From Anaerococcus ihuae (GTDB taxonomy: Bacteria > Bacillota > Clostridia > Tissierellales > Peptoniphilaceae), in assembly GCF_928368155.1 (NCBI RefSeq), contig NZ_CAKMRU010000001.1, positions 440,001 through 504,000 of the forward strand: 64,000 bases of DNA, read 5' to 3'. A model generated the notes under the pieces. The model saw nothing but the letters and a program-made list of their open reading frames with translations. It searched no databases and had not been told where the DNA came from. This document shows positions 35,872 to 44,807 of the stretch, piece after piece; position 1 is the stretch's first letter, and every line of letters starts with the position of its first letter. A program made the position numbers and the translations under genes.

Positions 35872-37628
35872 ACTTTCTCCTTATAATTTTTTGCTTGAAG
35901 ATTGTATAAATCTTTGTAATCAGAATCGTTTTTCATAAGTTCTTCATGACTTCCTGTAGATTTTATTTCTCCATCTTTTAGATAAACTATCCTGTTGCAA
36001 AATTTTGTTGATGCTAGACGATGAGATATAAAAATTGAAGATTTATCTTGAATCAAATCATTGTACAAGGTATATAATTCTCTTTCTGCAAGAGCGTCAA
36101 GTTGGGCGGTCGGTTCGTCCAAAATTAAAAGTTTTGAAGAATTTTTTTCAATACTTCTTGCCAAATACAATTTTTGCTTTTGTCCACCAGAAAGATCAAC
36201 TCCATCATCATCTAAAATTCTAAGCAAAGTTAGCTTATCTTTTTTGTCATAAGATTCTATTATTTTATTCAAATGAGTAAGCTCATAAGTTTTTTCTATA
36301 TTTTTATTAGAATCATTTAACAAAATATTTTCTTTAATAGAAAATGGAAGAATTTGAGAATCTTGGAACACAGCTGAAACCAAGCTATTATAATCATAAT
36401 CTAGTTTTTTGAAATTTTTACCATTAACAAAAATTTCCCCTTCATAAGACTTATAAAAACCTGCAAGAATAAGAGCTAGAGTAGATTTTCCAGCTCCATT
36501 TTCTCCGACTAAGGCTATTGATTCATTATTATTTATTGTTAGATTTATATTTTTTAGAACGTATTTGTCTGAATTTGGATATTTAAATGATAAATTTACT
36601 AAATCGATTTTTAAATTTTTTGGTAAATCTTTATTTTCAAAAGATTTTTGATAAGGATTTATAATTTTAAAAAACGGTTTAAATCTTGTAAGATTATCAA
36701 AAAAATCATTAAAAATCCACATAAACAAATTGTTAAAATTTACAAAAGCTAGAATAGCTGTAAAATAAACATAAAAATCGCCAATGTCAAGCTTTCCGCT
36801 CATAAGATTTGTAATAAGCCAATACATAATAAGACCATCCCTAATAAAATTAATAAGTCTTACAAGACTATAAATTTTAAAAGTTTTTTTATCTGTTCTT
36901 ACTAGGTAGGATATTCTATCTTGGTTGGTTTTTTTGTAAAAACTTTTAAAGACATTTATAAAATCAAAAATAAGTATATCTTGTTTTGATAAGGGAGACC
37001 TTAGCTCATTGTTTAATTTTGTAAATTTATTGTAGTTTTCGTCTTGGTCATTCCAAAATTTAGAAAATTCTATAGGAATTTTATTTGCAATATAAGTTGA
37101 AATTATTGTCAAAATAATTATCAAAAATAAAATAATTCCGCCAATTTTTAAAAAAATCCACAAAAATCCTGCAATAGAAGTTAGGGATGCTAAAAATTCT
37201 GGCAAAGTCATCATTACAGCACCTGCTCCTAAAAATGGACTATCGACTGCCTTATTTGCGCTATTTATTTTTTCAGATTCAGATTTTTTCATTTTTGCTT
37301 CATAGGGAAGGTAGAGGGCGTATTTTGTTACCATACTCATATATTTATATCTAATATTATTCATTTTCATACGGTAACTACCCATGATAAAAGATTCAAA
37401 AAAACTTATAATCGTTGATAGGACTAATAATAAAATAAAAAAGCCTAACATAAAATCAAGTCCATTTTGATAATTTTTCAATATGTAGGCAGGCGAAATA
37501 ATCCATATAAATGGTTTTAAGCCTATAAATATGGAGTTAAGTATGATTAATAAATACATGCTTGGCTCATACTTAGCCATTGATTTAAAAATATATTTTA
37601 ATTCTTTCATAAAAAGCCTAAACGGCAT
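35868..37628 (-). CDS. ABC exporter half-transporter (permease-ATPase fusion), first subunit
   Basis: 586 residues, six membrane helices then ATPase with Walker A VGENGAGKST, canonical signature LSGGQKQKLYLARS, Walker B LLILDEPTAQLD and SHRLASTKFCNRI. With the following gene it forms a heterodimeric multidrug/peptide exporter. AAGGAGG directly abuts ATG 37628, unusually close; ATG 37610 is an alternative. A leader ORF and alternative hairpins precede it, so translation is probably regulated. Confidence 0.9.
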   Translation of the reverse strand: MPFRLFMKELKYIFKSMAKYEPSMYLLIILNSIFIGLKPFIWIISPAYILKNYQNGLDFMLGFFILLLVLSTIISFFESFIMGSYRMKMNNIRYKYMSMVTKYALYLPYEAKMKKSESEKINSANKAVDSPFLGAGAVMMTLPEFLASLTSIAGFLWIFLKIGGIILFLIIILTIISTYIANKIPIEFSKFWNDQDENYNKFTKLNNELRSPLSKQDILIFDFINVFKSFYKKTNQDRISYLVRTDKKTFKIYSLVRLINFIRDGLIMYWLITNLMSGKLDIGDFYVYFTAILAFVNFNNLFMWIFNDFFDNLTRFKPFFKIINPYQKSFENKDLPKNLKIDLVNLSFKYPNSDKYVLKNINLTINNNESIALVGENGAGKSTLALILAGFYKSYEGEIFVNGKNFKKLDYDYNSLVSAVFQDSQILPFSIKENILLNDSNKNIEKTYELTHLNKIIESYDKKDKLTLLRILDDDGVDLSGGQKQKLYLARSIEKNSSKLLILDEPTAQLDALAERELYTLYNDLIQDKSSIFISHRLASTKFCNRIVYLKDGEIKSTGSHEELMKNDSDYKDLYNLQAKNYKEKV

Positions 37629-37725
37629 CCTCCTTGTTATAGTAAGTCAAGGAGCTTTTCCTCACTTACAAGTTACAAATTTCCTCTTTATTCTTAATAT
37701 TATTGTTCATTTTTCTTCTCCTTTC
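37629..37725 (-). promoter_or_regulatory. Candidate translational attenuator of the ABC exporter operon
   Basis: On the minus strand, GTAAGT at 37669-37664 plus AGGA at 37662-37659 can pair with TCCT (37653-37650) and ACTTAC (37647-37642), giving an 11-bp stem with one bulge. Alternatively CTCCTTG (37654-37648) pairs perfectly with CAAGGAG (37636-37630), which contains the exporter's ribosome binding site. The two stems share 37654-37648 and exclude each other. A short leader ORF ends inside the first stem. This is the layout of leader-peptide translational attenuators. Confidence 0.6.
37666..37710 (-). CDS. Putative 14-residue leader peptide
   Basis: A strong ribosome binding site (AAAGGAGAAG, GGAG at 37721-37718) stands seven bases before ATG 37710, which opens a frame MNNNIKNKEEICNL ending in TAA at 37668-37666. 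The stop overlaps the first arm of the regulatory stem. In frame after the stop are 15 further sense codons (VRKSSLTYYNKEDAV), so a damaged 30-residue gene is an alternative explanation. Confidence 0.5.
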   Translation of the reverse strand: MNNNIKNKEEICNL

Positions 37726-37772
37726 TTTAAACTAATTTAATATTAACAATTTAATTTAATAAAGTCAAAAAA

Positions 37773-38006
37773 AGATGGAAAAAACCATCTCAGAGCGTAG
37801 ACAAACCCTCAAGCACGAATATCTGACTTCAAAAATTGTTGATTTCTAAATTCCAAAATTCTAAAAACGCAAACTCGCTAACGCTCAAACAGTGCGTTTT
37901 TTTGACGAATTTTAAAATTTGAAATCAAATCAATTTTTTCCGTATGATATTCTTAGCATGAGGATTTGTATACTTTATCAATAGTCTGAGATGGTAAAAA
38001 CCATCT
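37773..38006. repeat. Fold-back element inside a terminator, copy B, with 18-bp flanking duplication
   Basis: The element proper is 37791-37988 (198 bp), with ends CAGAGCGTAGACAAA and, inverted, CAGACTATTGATAAA. It is an extended imperfect palindrome (TGATTTC...GAAATCA with AAAACGCA/TGCGTTTT near the tip; outer CCTCAAGC/GCATGAGG). On each side lies one copy of a terminator hairpin, AGATGG...CCATCT, at 37773-37790 and 37989-38006 (one base different). Read from the minus-strand gene at 38006, only the far copy has the T-run. Confidence 0.85.
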
Positions 38007-39553
38007 TAATTTTCTAATATTTCTATTGCACATTTTAAACCATCAAGAGCTGATGATATTATTCCACCTGCATAGCCTGCACCTTCACCAATCGGTCTTA
38101 AATTATTAAATTTTAAAGTGGAATAATTTTTATTTCTTTCAATTCTAATTGGACAAGAAGTTCTTGTTTCAACTCCTGTTAAAATTGCATCTTCATCGGA
38201 GAAAGCTTTCATTTTTTTTGAAAAATCAATAAGAGCAAGTTTTATAGCCTTATTTATTTTTTCTGGATAAATTTTATTTAAATCAGCAAACTTATAAGAT
38301 GGTTTGTAAGTTGGTTGAATTTTTCCTAAATCTTTTGAAACTTGACCATTAATATAATCACAAACTTTTTGAACAGGAGCTGTAAAATTTCCTCCACCAA
38401 GCTTGTAAGCTTTCTCTTCAATTTCTCTTTGAAATTTAATACCAGCAAGATTATCATCTCCCAAAATTTCTGGTCCAATAGCACAAACAACAGCGGAATT
38501 TGAATTATAATTTCCTCTGTCATGATAGCTCATTCCATTTACACAAAGACGATTTTCTTCACTTGATGCAGGAACTACATAGCCGCCTGGGCACATGCAA
38601 AAAGTATAGACAGAAATATTTTTCTTTTTATCAAAATATTTAAGGGCGTAGGAAGCCTGTGGAAGTCTATCATCAATAATTTTATATTGGCTAAAATTAA
38701 TATCTTTTTGCAAGTGTTCAATCCTAAAACCAACTGCAAAATTCTTTTGACTTATATCAACATACTTATCTAGCATTATAAAAGTATCGCGAGAAGAATT
38801 TCCCAAAGCGAGTATATATTCATCAGCCTGATATTCACTTTTATTTGTAATAAGAGCTTTTATCTTGTCATTTTCAATTTTTAAATCAGTAAAAATTTCA
38901 TTAAAATGGAAAGTTCCGCCCATCTCAATAATTTTTTTCCTAATATTTATAATAACCTTTCTTAAAAGGTCAGTACCAACATGTGGCATTTGGGTGTATA
39001 AAATATCTTCTGGGGCACCATTTTCAACTAAAATCCTAAAAACTTCTCTAGACCTTTTATCCTTTGACCTAGAAGTTAATTTTCCATCAGAAAAGGTTCC
39101 AGCTCCACCTTCGCCAAATTGAATATTTGATTCTGGATTTAATTTTAAATTTTTAATAAAATTATCGATAGTTTTTACCCTATCTTCAATTTTTTCTCCT
39201 CTTTCAATGATGGTTACATTGACATTGTTCTTACAAAGGGCATAGGCACAAAAAAGTCCGGCTGGGCCAGAACCAACTATTACAGCAGATTTTATATTAT
39301 TTTTATTTGATAAATTTAAATCTTCTTCAACAAATTCCCCAATATCATTTTTTGATTTTTTCCTAGTTTTTTTATTAATTTCACAATCAAGCAAAACATG
39401 ATAAACATAAAAAATACCACGCCTAGCATCGATTGATTTTTTATAAATTTTAAAAGAATCAATTTTTCTATTAATTTTTTCTTCAATAGCTTTTTTTAAA
39501 TTTTCATCATTATCCAAATCATATGGAATTTTAATATTTCTAATTATATACAT
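38006..39553 (-). CDS. FAD-dependent dehydrogenase (COG2509 type)
   Basis: 515 residues. After an N-terminal alpha/beta domain (about 1-85) comes the FAD-binding GSGPAGLFCAYAL motif near 94, IERGEKIEDR, IQFGEGGAGTFSDGKLTSRSKD, CMCPGGYVVPASSEENRLCVNGMSYHDRG, and the C-terminal RPIGEGAGYAGGIISSALDGLKCA, all hallmarks of this NAD(P)/FAD-dependent oxidoreductase family. AAAGGATG precedes the ATG. Physiological substrate unknown. Its stop codon touches the duplicated terminator of copy B. Confidence 0.9.
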   Translation of the reverse strand: MYIIRNIKIPYDLDNDENLKKAIEEKINRKIDSFKIYKKSIDARRGIFYVYHVLLDCEINKKTRKKSKNDIGEFVEEDLNLSNKNNIKSAVIVGSGPAGLFCAYALCKNNVNVTIIERGEKIEDRVKTIDNFIKNLKLNPESNIQFGEGGAGTFSDGKLTSRSKDKRSREVFRILVENGAPEDILYTQMPHVGTDLLRKVIINIRKKIIEMGGTFHFNEIFTDLKIENDKIKALITNKSEYQADEYILALGNSSRDTFIMLDKYVDISQKNFAVGFRIEHLQKDINFSQYKIIDDRLPQASYALKYFDKKKNISVYTFCMCPGGYVVPASSEENRLCVNGMSYHDRGNYNSNSAVVCAIGPEILGDDNLAGIKFQREIEEKAYKLGGGNFTAPVQKVCDYINGQVSKDLGKIQPTYKPSYKFADLNKIYPEKINKAIKLALIDFSKKMKAFSDEDAILTGVETRTSCPIRIERNKNYSTLKFNNLRPIGEGAGYAGGIISSALDGLKCAIEILEN

Positions 39554-39649
39554 AAAACATCCTTTCCTAACTATTTTAGCAGATTTTAGCTACTAAATAA
39601 ATTTAAAATGATATATAATATAGGTAGAAAATAATTATGAGAAAGAAAA

Positions 39650-40432
39650 ATGGCAAATATAAAACAAGCTGATGAAATTAATAAATTAAAAGAGAAACTT
39701 AGTAAGATAATTTTGGAGTACGACAATCTCAGATTGGTAGAGTGTGTCAATATTGAAAATTATTATATGGTAAATTTTGGATATATTGAATGTAAAATAT
39801 ATAAGTACTACATTGAATATTTAAAATTAAAAGAGAAATTAAAACTTATTCAATATTACATAAATCTTAAAATAAAATTTAATTTAGAGGAAATAGAAAA
39901 TAGCATAGAAGAGGATTTTGCTGAATATAACAAAGAATTTGAAAAGAAGATTGATGATTTAAACAAAGCAATTGATTTTGTACAAGCTGATAAGTTAAGT
40001 GATGAAGACCAAAGTGAAATTAAAAAATTTTACTATAAAATAATAAAAAAATTACATCCAGATATAAATCCCAATGCAAGTGAAAAGGAAAAGGAACTTT
40101 TAGATTTTGCTATAAAGGCATATAAAAATGGAGATGTCGAAAAAATTAGATCTATATACTATTTAATAATTGAAAATAAGTATGATGATAATTATTTAAT
40201 TGAAAATTTTGATGATACAAAAAATAAATTATTAAATATGATAAAAAATTTTGAAGATAAGATTTTTATAATTAAATCATCATATCCTTATACAATGAAA
40301 AAATACCTATATAATGAAAATTTGAAACAGGAAAAAATAATTGATTTGAATATAACATTAAAAAGATATAAAGATGTTGTAGACCAAATGAAAGATGAAA
40401 TTTCCAATAGATTGGATGAAATGAATGAATAA
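39650..40432 (+). CDS. J-domain-like protein with coiled coils
   Basis: 260 residues. The N-terminal 110 residues are charged and helical, probably coiled-coil. A short J-like segment follows, with H136-P-D138 inside FYYKIIKKLHPDINPNASEKEKELLDFAIKAYKNGD, as in DnaJ-type helices II-III. The C-terminal 80 residues are again helical. The HPD motif normally stimulates an Hsp70. It heads a three-gene unit and overlaps the HIRAN gene by eight bases. Function in this setting is unknown. Confidence 0.75.
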   Translation: MANIKQADEINKLKEKLSKIILEYDNLRLVECVNIENYYMVNFGYIECKIYKYYIEYLKLKEKLKLIQYYINLKIKFNLEEIENSIEEDFAEYNKEFEKKIDDLNKAIDFVQADKLSDEDQSEIKKFYYKIIKKLHPDINPNASEKEKELLDFAIKAYKNGDVEKIRSIYYLIIENKYDDNYLIENFDDTKNKLLNMIKNFEDKIFIIKSSYPYTMKKYLYNENLKQEKIIDLNITLKRYKDVVDQMKDEISNRLDEMNE

Positions 40433-40808
40433 TCTTAAAAAAGTAAATGACAAAGAAATAGTAAAAATTCTACATAAAAATGTGGATATAGATCTTCCAT
40501 TTTCACAAGATATTTTTTTGTTAAAAACAACTCTTGCAAAAACAACTGAAATTAAGAATATAGATGAAAAAATAAAAAATATTAAAATAGGTTCTAAGTT
40601 AAAAGTTTTCAAAAATAATAGTAAAAGATATCCAGATTCTATATCCATTTATTGGGACAAGTATGTTATTGGATATATTCCCAATCAGGATTCACAGATT
40701 CTTTCCAGACTCTTGCTTGGAGGGAAATTACTGTATGCAAAAGTAATAGGATTTGAAAAAATATCTTTATGGAATAGAATTGTAGTTGAAATTTATTTGA
40801 AGGATTAA
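40425..40808 (+). CDS. HIRAN-domain protein
   Basis: 127 residues, essentially one HIRAN domain: TLAKTTEIKNIDEKIKNIKIGSKLKVFKNNSKRYPDSISIYWDKYVIGYIPNQDSQILSRLLLGGKLLYAKVIG, with the typical Gxx-L...N-x-x-DxxSI...GYIP...L..G pattern. In eukaryotic HLTF this domain binds free 3' DNA ends. It starts inside the J-domain gene (ATGAATGAATAA) and is followed one base after its stop by the next gene, so the three are co-translated. Confidence 0.75.
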   Translation: MNNLKKVNDKEIVKILHKNVDIDLPFSQDIFLLKTTLAKTTEIKNIDEKIKNIKIGSKLKVFKNNSKRYPDSISIYWDKYVIGYIPNQDSQILSRLLLGGKLLYAKVIGFEKISLWNRIVVEIYLKD

Positions 40809-40809
40809 A

Positions 40810-41424
40810 ATGAATTGCATAGTCGATAAAAATTATAAAAATACAAAATATTATTTTTCAGATTTACAAATACCAGAATTAAAGAATACTAAATTTTTGT
40901 TTATATATACTTTTGAAGATTTTAATGAAAAATTTGCCAATAAATTTGCAAAAGAAATAGGAAAAACTAATATAGAAAGAATTTATATTGATGGAAGTCT
41001 TTCAGATAAATGGAAAAATATAATATTAAAATTTAATGAAAATTTAAAAAACAAAATTTATACCAATGATTCATTTATTCAGTTGACAAATGAATTAAAC
41101 ATGATCTGTTATTATAATCAAGATTTAGAAATTCTTGTATATGCCCACGAATTTTCTTTATTAGATATGATAATAAATTTAAACGATCTTATTTTTAAAG
41201 GAGCAAGAGGTATATGTCCACAAGATTGGAAACTAATAAAAAAAGGCTATGAGTTTAAATATCATAATAAAGATGCTATCGTTGTTATGACATGGAATAG
41301 GGTAATTGCTGGTTTTTTAGGTGAAGAAAAAGAATATTCTAATTATTATGATGCAAGTAGTGACCCAATATTTGATGGGAAATCACTTTATGATCTTCAA
41401 TATGATACTTATTTGTTTTTATAA
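40810..41424 (+). CDS. Unknown protein, third gene of the J/HIRAN unit
   Basis: 204 residues, soluble, no signal peptide. Segments include LFIYTFEDFNEKFANKFAKEIG, RIYIDGSLSDKWKNII and a C-terminal block GARGICPQDWKLIKKGYEFKYHNKDAIVVMTWNRVIAGFLGEE. I recognise no family. A single base separates it from the HIRAN gene stop. Neighbouring logic suggests it acts with the J-domain and HIRAN proteins. Confidence 0.7.
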   Translation: MNCIVDKNYKNTKYYFSDLQIPELKNTKFLFIYTFEDFNEKFANKFAKEIGKTNIERIYIDGSLSDKWKNIILKFNENLKNKIYTNDSFIQLTNELNMICYYNQDLEILVYAHEFSLLDMIINLNDLIFKGARGICPQDWKLIKKGYEFKYHNKDAIVVMTWNRVIAGFLGEEKEYSNYYDASSDPIFDGKSLYDLQYDTYLFL

Positions 41425-41512
41425 TTAATAGTTAAATACAAATTTAAATTATGTAAAAATAAATTTTTGAATTTATTTTAATAAGTAAATATGAAAAAAT
41501 ATAAAAAAATAT

Positions 41513-41541
41513 TTGACAATATTAAAAACGGGTTTTATAAT
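41513..41541 (+). promoter_or_regulatory. Consensus promoter of the T-box brnQ transcript
   Basis: TTGACA at 41513-41518, 17-base spacer, TATAAT at 41536-41541; transcription would start near 41549, just before the T-box. Confidence 0.85.
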
Positions 41542-41564
41542 ATCCATAACAATAATTTATTTAT

Positions 41565-41817
41565 AAAAATTCATGAAAAAAAGAGTAGGCTTGTGGAAAA
41601 GCACAGAGAGTTGGAGTTTGGTGAGATCCATCATTTGATATAAGTTCGAAAATCATTTTTCTTTTGCATGTCTGAATTATAGTAAGATATGTCGCCATGG
41701 TTGGCGTTATCAAAACCCGGCATTGTTTGATGCTTGAAGTGCTTATTTTTGTATAAGAATAAAGGTGGTAACGCGGAATTTTCGTCCTTTGTCTAATTTT
41801 TAGACAAGGGACTTTTT
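41565..41817 (+). promoter_or_regulatory. T-box leader (tRNA-sensing) before brnQ
   Basis: The conserved T-box AAAGGTGGTAACGCGG is at about 41761-41776, preceded by a Stem I region with CAGAGAG, GGTGAGATCC and GAAAATCA. A terminator CCTTTGTCTA/TAGACAAGGG followed by CTTTTTT lies at about 41788-41817. The codon ATC in the presumed specifier loop (near 41653) would match tRNA-Ile, which fits control of a branched-chain amino-acid carrier. T-box identity is secure; the specifier reading is tentative. Confidence 0.88.
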
Positions 41818-41856
41818 TAATGAATAAATATTGTAATAAATTTTTTGGAGGATAAA

Positions 41857-43200
41857 ATGAAAAAATTATCAAAAAGTCAATTTTTACAAGTTAGTGTAAT
41901 GCTATTTGGTCTGTTTTTTGGAGCTGGAAATTTAATTTTCCCTCCACTTTTAGGAAACCAAGCAGGATCTTTAACATTTATTTCTTTATTAGCATTTTGT
42001 GTTACTGCAATTATATTTCCAGTTTTAGGAGCAATAGTTGTTGGAAAAACCGAAGGATTAACAAATTTATCAAACAGAGTTTCTCCTTTATTTTCTGTAG
42101 TTTTTACTACAGCTATATATTTATCAATAGGACCTGGACTTGGAATACCAAGAGCTGGATCTGTTCCTTTTGAAATGGCAATAGCTCCATATATACCTCA
42201 AGAATTTAATATGAATCTTGCAAGATTTTTATATACTTTGGTATTTTTCTCTGTAGCCTTGTTTATATGTTTAAAACCAAATAAATTAGTAAAAAGAGTT
42301 GGAAAATATTTAACTCCAGCACTTTTAATGATGATAGTTTTTATGTTTTTGAAAGTTATAACAATGGATAAAAATATAGGAGCTCCTGTTGGAGAATATA
42401 AAAATACACCTTTAGTTAAGGGATTTTTAGAAGGATATAATACCATGGATGCAGTTGCTGCATTAAATTTTGGTTTTGTTATAGCCCAATCTATAAAAAG
42501 ATTTGGAATAAAAGATAAAAATCAAGTTACAAATTATACAATAAAAGCGGGGCTTGTGGCAGGTAGTGTTTTATTTTTAGTATATGCAATGCTTGCAAGT
42601 ATAGGAATGATAGGATCAGCAAAACTTGTTGGAGCAGAAAATGGAGCTGTAATATTAACCTATGCAGTTAAAAATGTATTTGGAAATTTCGGATTAGTTT
42701 TGCTTGCAGCAATATTTACACTTGCATGTCTTACAACTTGCATTTGATTAATAACAAGTGGTGGAGAATATTTTGAATCATTGTTTAATCATAAATTATC
42801 ATACAGAAAATGGGTTTTAGTTTGGACTTTATTTTCATTTTTGATGGCAAACTTTGGACTAAATAAACTATTAGCATTTTCAGTTCCACTTTTAACAATA
42901 ATATATCCAGTAGCCTTAGTTTTAATATTAATGGGAATAAGTCATGATTTTGTAAATTATTCAAAAGAATCTTATCTATTTACAGCAAGCTTATCAGTTT
43001 TCATACCATTAGTAGAAGTATTAAATAATTCATTTGGAACAAAATTATGGTTTGTTACAAATTTAGTAGAATCTTTGCCTTTATATAAAGAAGGACTTTC
43101 ATGGTTATTGCCAAGTATATTTGTTTTAGTTATAACAACAGGAGTTTTTAAATTATTAGAAACATTTAAAGAAAATGAAAAAGTTAAAGAAAGATATTAA
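41857..43200 (+). pseudogene. brnQ: Branched-chain amino acid carrier BrnQ interrupted by one TGA
   Basis: 447 codons from ATG 41857 (GGAGG six bases upstream) with a single in-frame TGA at 42745-42747 (codon 297). Before it stands ACLTTCI, after it LITSGGEYFES; the intact paralogue at 59958 has AIGLIIACSQIF there, so the TGA replaces a glycine (GGA to TGA). Apart from this the frame is complete with twelve helices (LFFGAGNLIFPP, GYNTMDAVAALNFGFV). Family: Na+/Leu-Ile-Val symporter. Either a fresh nonsense mutation, read-through or a sequencing error. Confidence 0.85.
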
Positions 43201-43203
43201 AAT

Positions 43204-43230
43204 ATAGTCGGGGAAACTCGACTATTTTTC
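43204..43230 (+). terminator. Terminator after brnQ
   Basis: ATAGTCG (43204-43210) pairs with CGACTAT (43219-43225), followed by TTTTC. Confidence 0.8.
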
Positions 43231-43341
43231 ATATAAATATAAAAGAAAATTTACTCGAAATTTATTTTATGATATAATTTTACTAAATTATCAAAACTTT
43301 AATACAACTTAGTGTTACTGTATTAAAATAAAGGAGAGAAT

Positions 43342-44754
43342 ATGTTAGAAAAAATTAGTAATTTTATTGGACCAATCAACAGCGTTCTTTATTATCCAAT
43401 TTTAATAATTTTGCTTCTTGCAATTGGAATTTATTTTACGTTTAGAACTAAATTCTTGCAATTTAGATTATTAAAAGAGGCTATAAACGTTGTAATGGAA
43501 AAACCAGAAGAAGAAGGTTCTGTTTCATCTTTTCAAGCTTTGATGGTTTCTACGGCATCTAGGGTTGGTTCTGGAAATATTGTAGGAATTTCAACGGCGA
43601 TTTGTCTTGGAGGATACGGAGCTGTTTTCTGGATGTGGATTGTTGCTTTAATTGGGGGAGCTAGTGCTTTTATAGAATCTACTCTTGCCCAAATTTATAA
43701 AAAAAGAGATGAAAATAATAAATCTTATGGTGGACCTGCTTATTATATTGAGCAAGGTTTAAAATCTAGAAAACTTGGAGTTGTTTTTGCTGTAAGTTTG
43801 ATTTTAACTTATGCAATTGGTTTTAATATGCTTGCATCTTTTAACCTTCAAACATCTTTTATGACTTATGAATTTTATGATCCAAACAAAACACCTTTTA
43901 TTATAGGATTAATTCTTGCTATTATTACAGGAATTTGTATTTTTGGAGGTGGAGATAGGATAATTAAATTCACATCAACTCTTGTTCCTTTTATGGGTAT
44001 TATTTATATTCTAGTTGCTATCGTTATGATTGTTGTAAATATTTCATATTTACCAAGTGTTTTTTCAAATATTTTTGAAGATGCTTTCAATTTTAAGGCG
44101 ATTTTTGCTGGTCTTGCATCATCTTCCATGATGTATGGAATAAAAAGAGGTCTTTATTCAAACGAAGCAGGTATTGGTTCTGCACCAAATGCAGCTGCAA
44201 GTGCTAATATTTCTCACCCAGTAAAACAAGGTCTTGTTCAAATGCTTTCTGTATTTATTGATACACTTTTGATTTGCTCGGCTACAGCTTTCATGTGTCT
44301 TTCTTCAGGAATTGAACCAAACGAAGCTTTAAGTGGGGCACCATATGTTCAAGAAAGTCTATCTACTTTATTGGGTGGGTTCGGAAATTATTTTATTTCT
44401 TTTTCTCTTGCCTTGTTTACTTTTACAACTTTAATTGGAAATTTATTTTATGTAGATAGTAATCTTTCTTATATAAACAAAAAAACTCCATCAAAAACTT
44501 TTATGATAATTTTTAGAATATTTGCAATTGTTGTAATAATGTTGGGTGCTATGAGTGAAGTTAAACTTGCTTGGGATGTTTCAGATTTATTAATGGGTCT
44601 TATGGCATTAATAAACTTGCCTTCAATATTAATATTGTCTAAAAAAGCAATAAATTGCCTAAAGGATTATGAAAAACAAAAATCTCAAGGAAAAAATCCA
44701 ATATTTAAATCGAAAAATATTGGGATTAATGATAAACTCGATTATTGGAATTAA
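43342..44754 (+). CDS. AGCS family Na+:alanine/glycine symporter (first)
   Basis: 470 residues with about eleven membrane helices. Family signatures: STASRVGSGNIVGISTAICLGGYGAVFWMWIVALIGGASAFIESTLAQIYK, GGPAYYIEQGL and RGLYSNEAGIGSAPNAAASANISHPVKQG. Takes up alanine, glycine or related amino acids with Na+. AAAGGAGAGAAT precedes the ATG. A second, clearly different AGCS gene lies at 46853. Confidence 0.93.
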   Translation: MLEKISNFIGPINSVLYYPILIILLLAIGIYFTFRTKFLQFRLLKEAINVVMEKPEEEGSVSSFQALMVSTASRVGSGNIVGISTAICLGGYGAVFWMWIVALIGGASAFIESTLAQIYKKRDENNKSYGGPAYYIEQGLKSRKLGVVFAVSLILTYAIGFNMLASFNLQTSFMTYEFYDPNKTPFIIGLILAIITGICIFGGGDRIIKFTSTLVPFMGIIYILVAIVMIVVNISYLPSVFSNIFEDAFNFKAIFAGLASSSMMYGIKRGLYSNEAGIGSAPNAAASANISHPVKQGLVQMLSVFIDTLLICSATAFMCLSSGIEPNEALSGAPYVQESLSTLLGGFGNYFISFSLALFTFTTLIGNLFYVDSNLSYINKKTPSKTFMIIFRIFAIVVIMLGAMSEVKLAWDVSDLLMGLMALINLPSILILSKKAINCLKDYEKQKSQGKNPIFKSKNIGINDKLDYWN

Positions 44755-44807
44755 TTTCAAAAAAATAAATAATTTTTAAACATTAGCTTATGAAAGATTG
44801 TTGCAAT

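Noticed and set aside
41561-41872. Minus-strand open frame across the brnQ leader
   Set aside because: It overlies the T-box and terminator, whose conserved bases explain the sequence better.
42745-42747. TGA read as glycine (alternative genetic code)
   Set aside because: Many genes here end in TGA at the expected family C-terminus, for example 5899-5901 and 63345-63347, and no other conserved glycine is replaced by TGA. A local mutation or error is more likely.
42781-43200. Separate 139-residue transporter gene
   Set aside because: It is the C-terminal part of brnQ continuing in the same frame after the TGA, without its own start signals.
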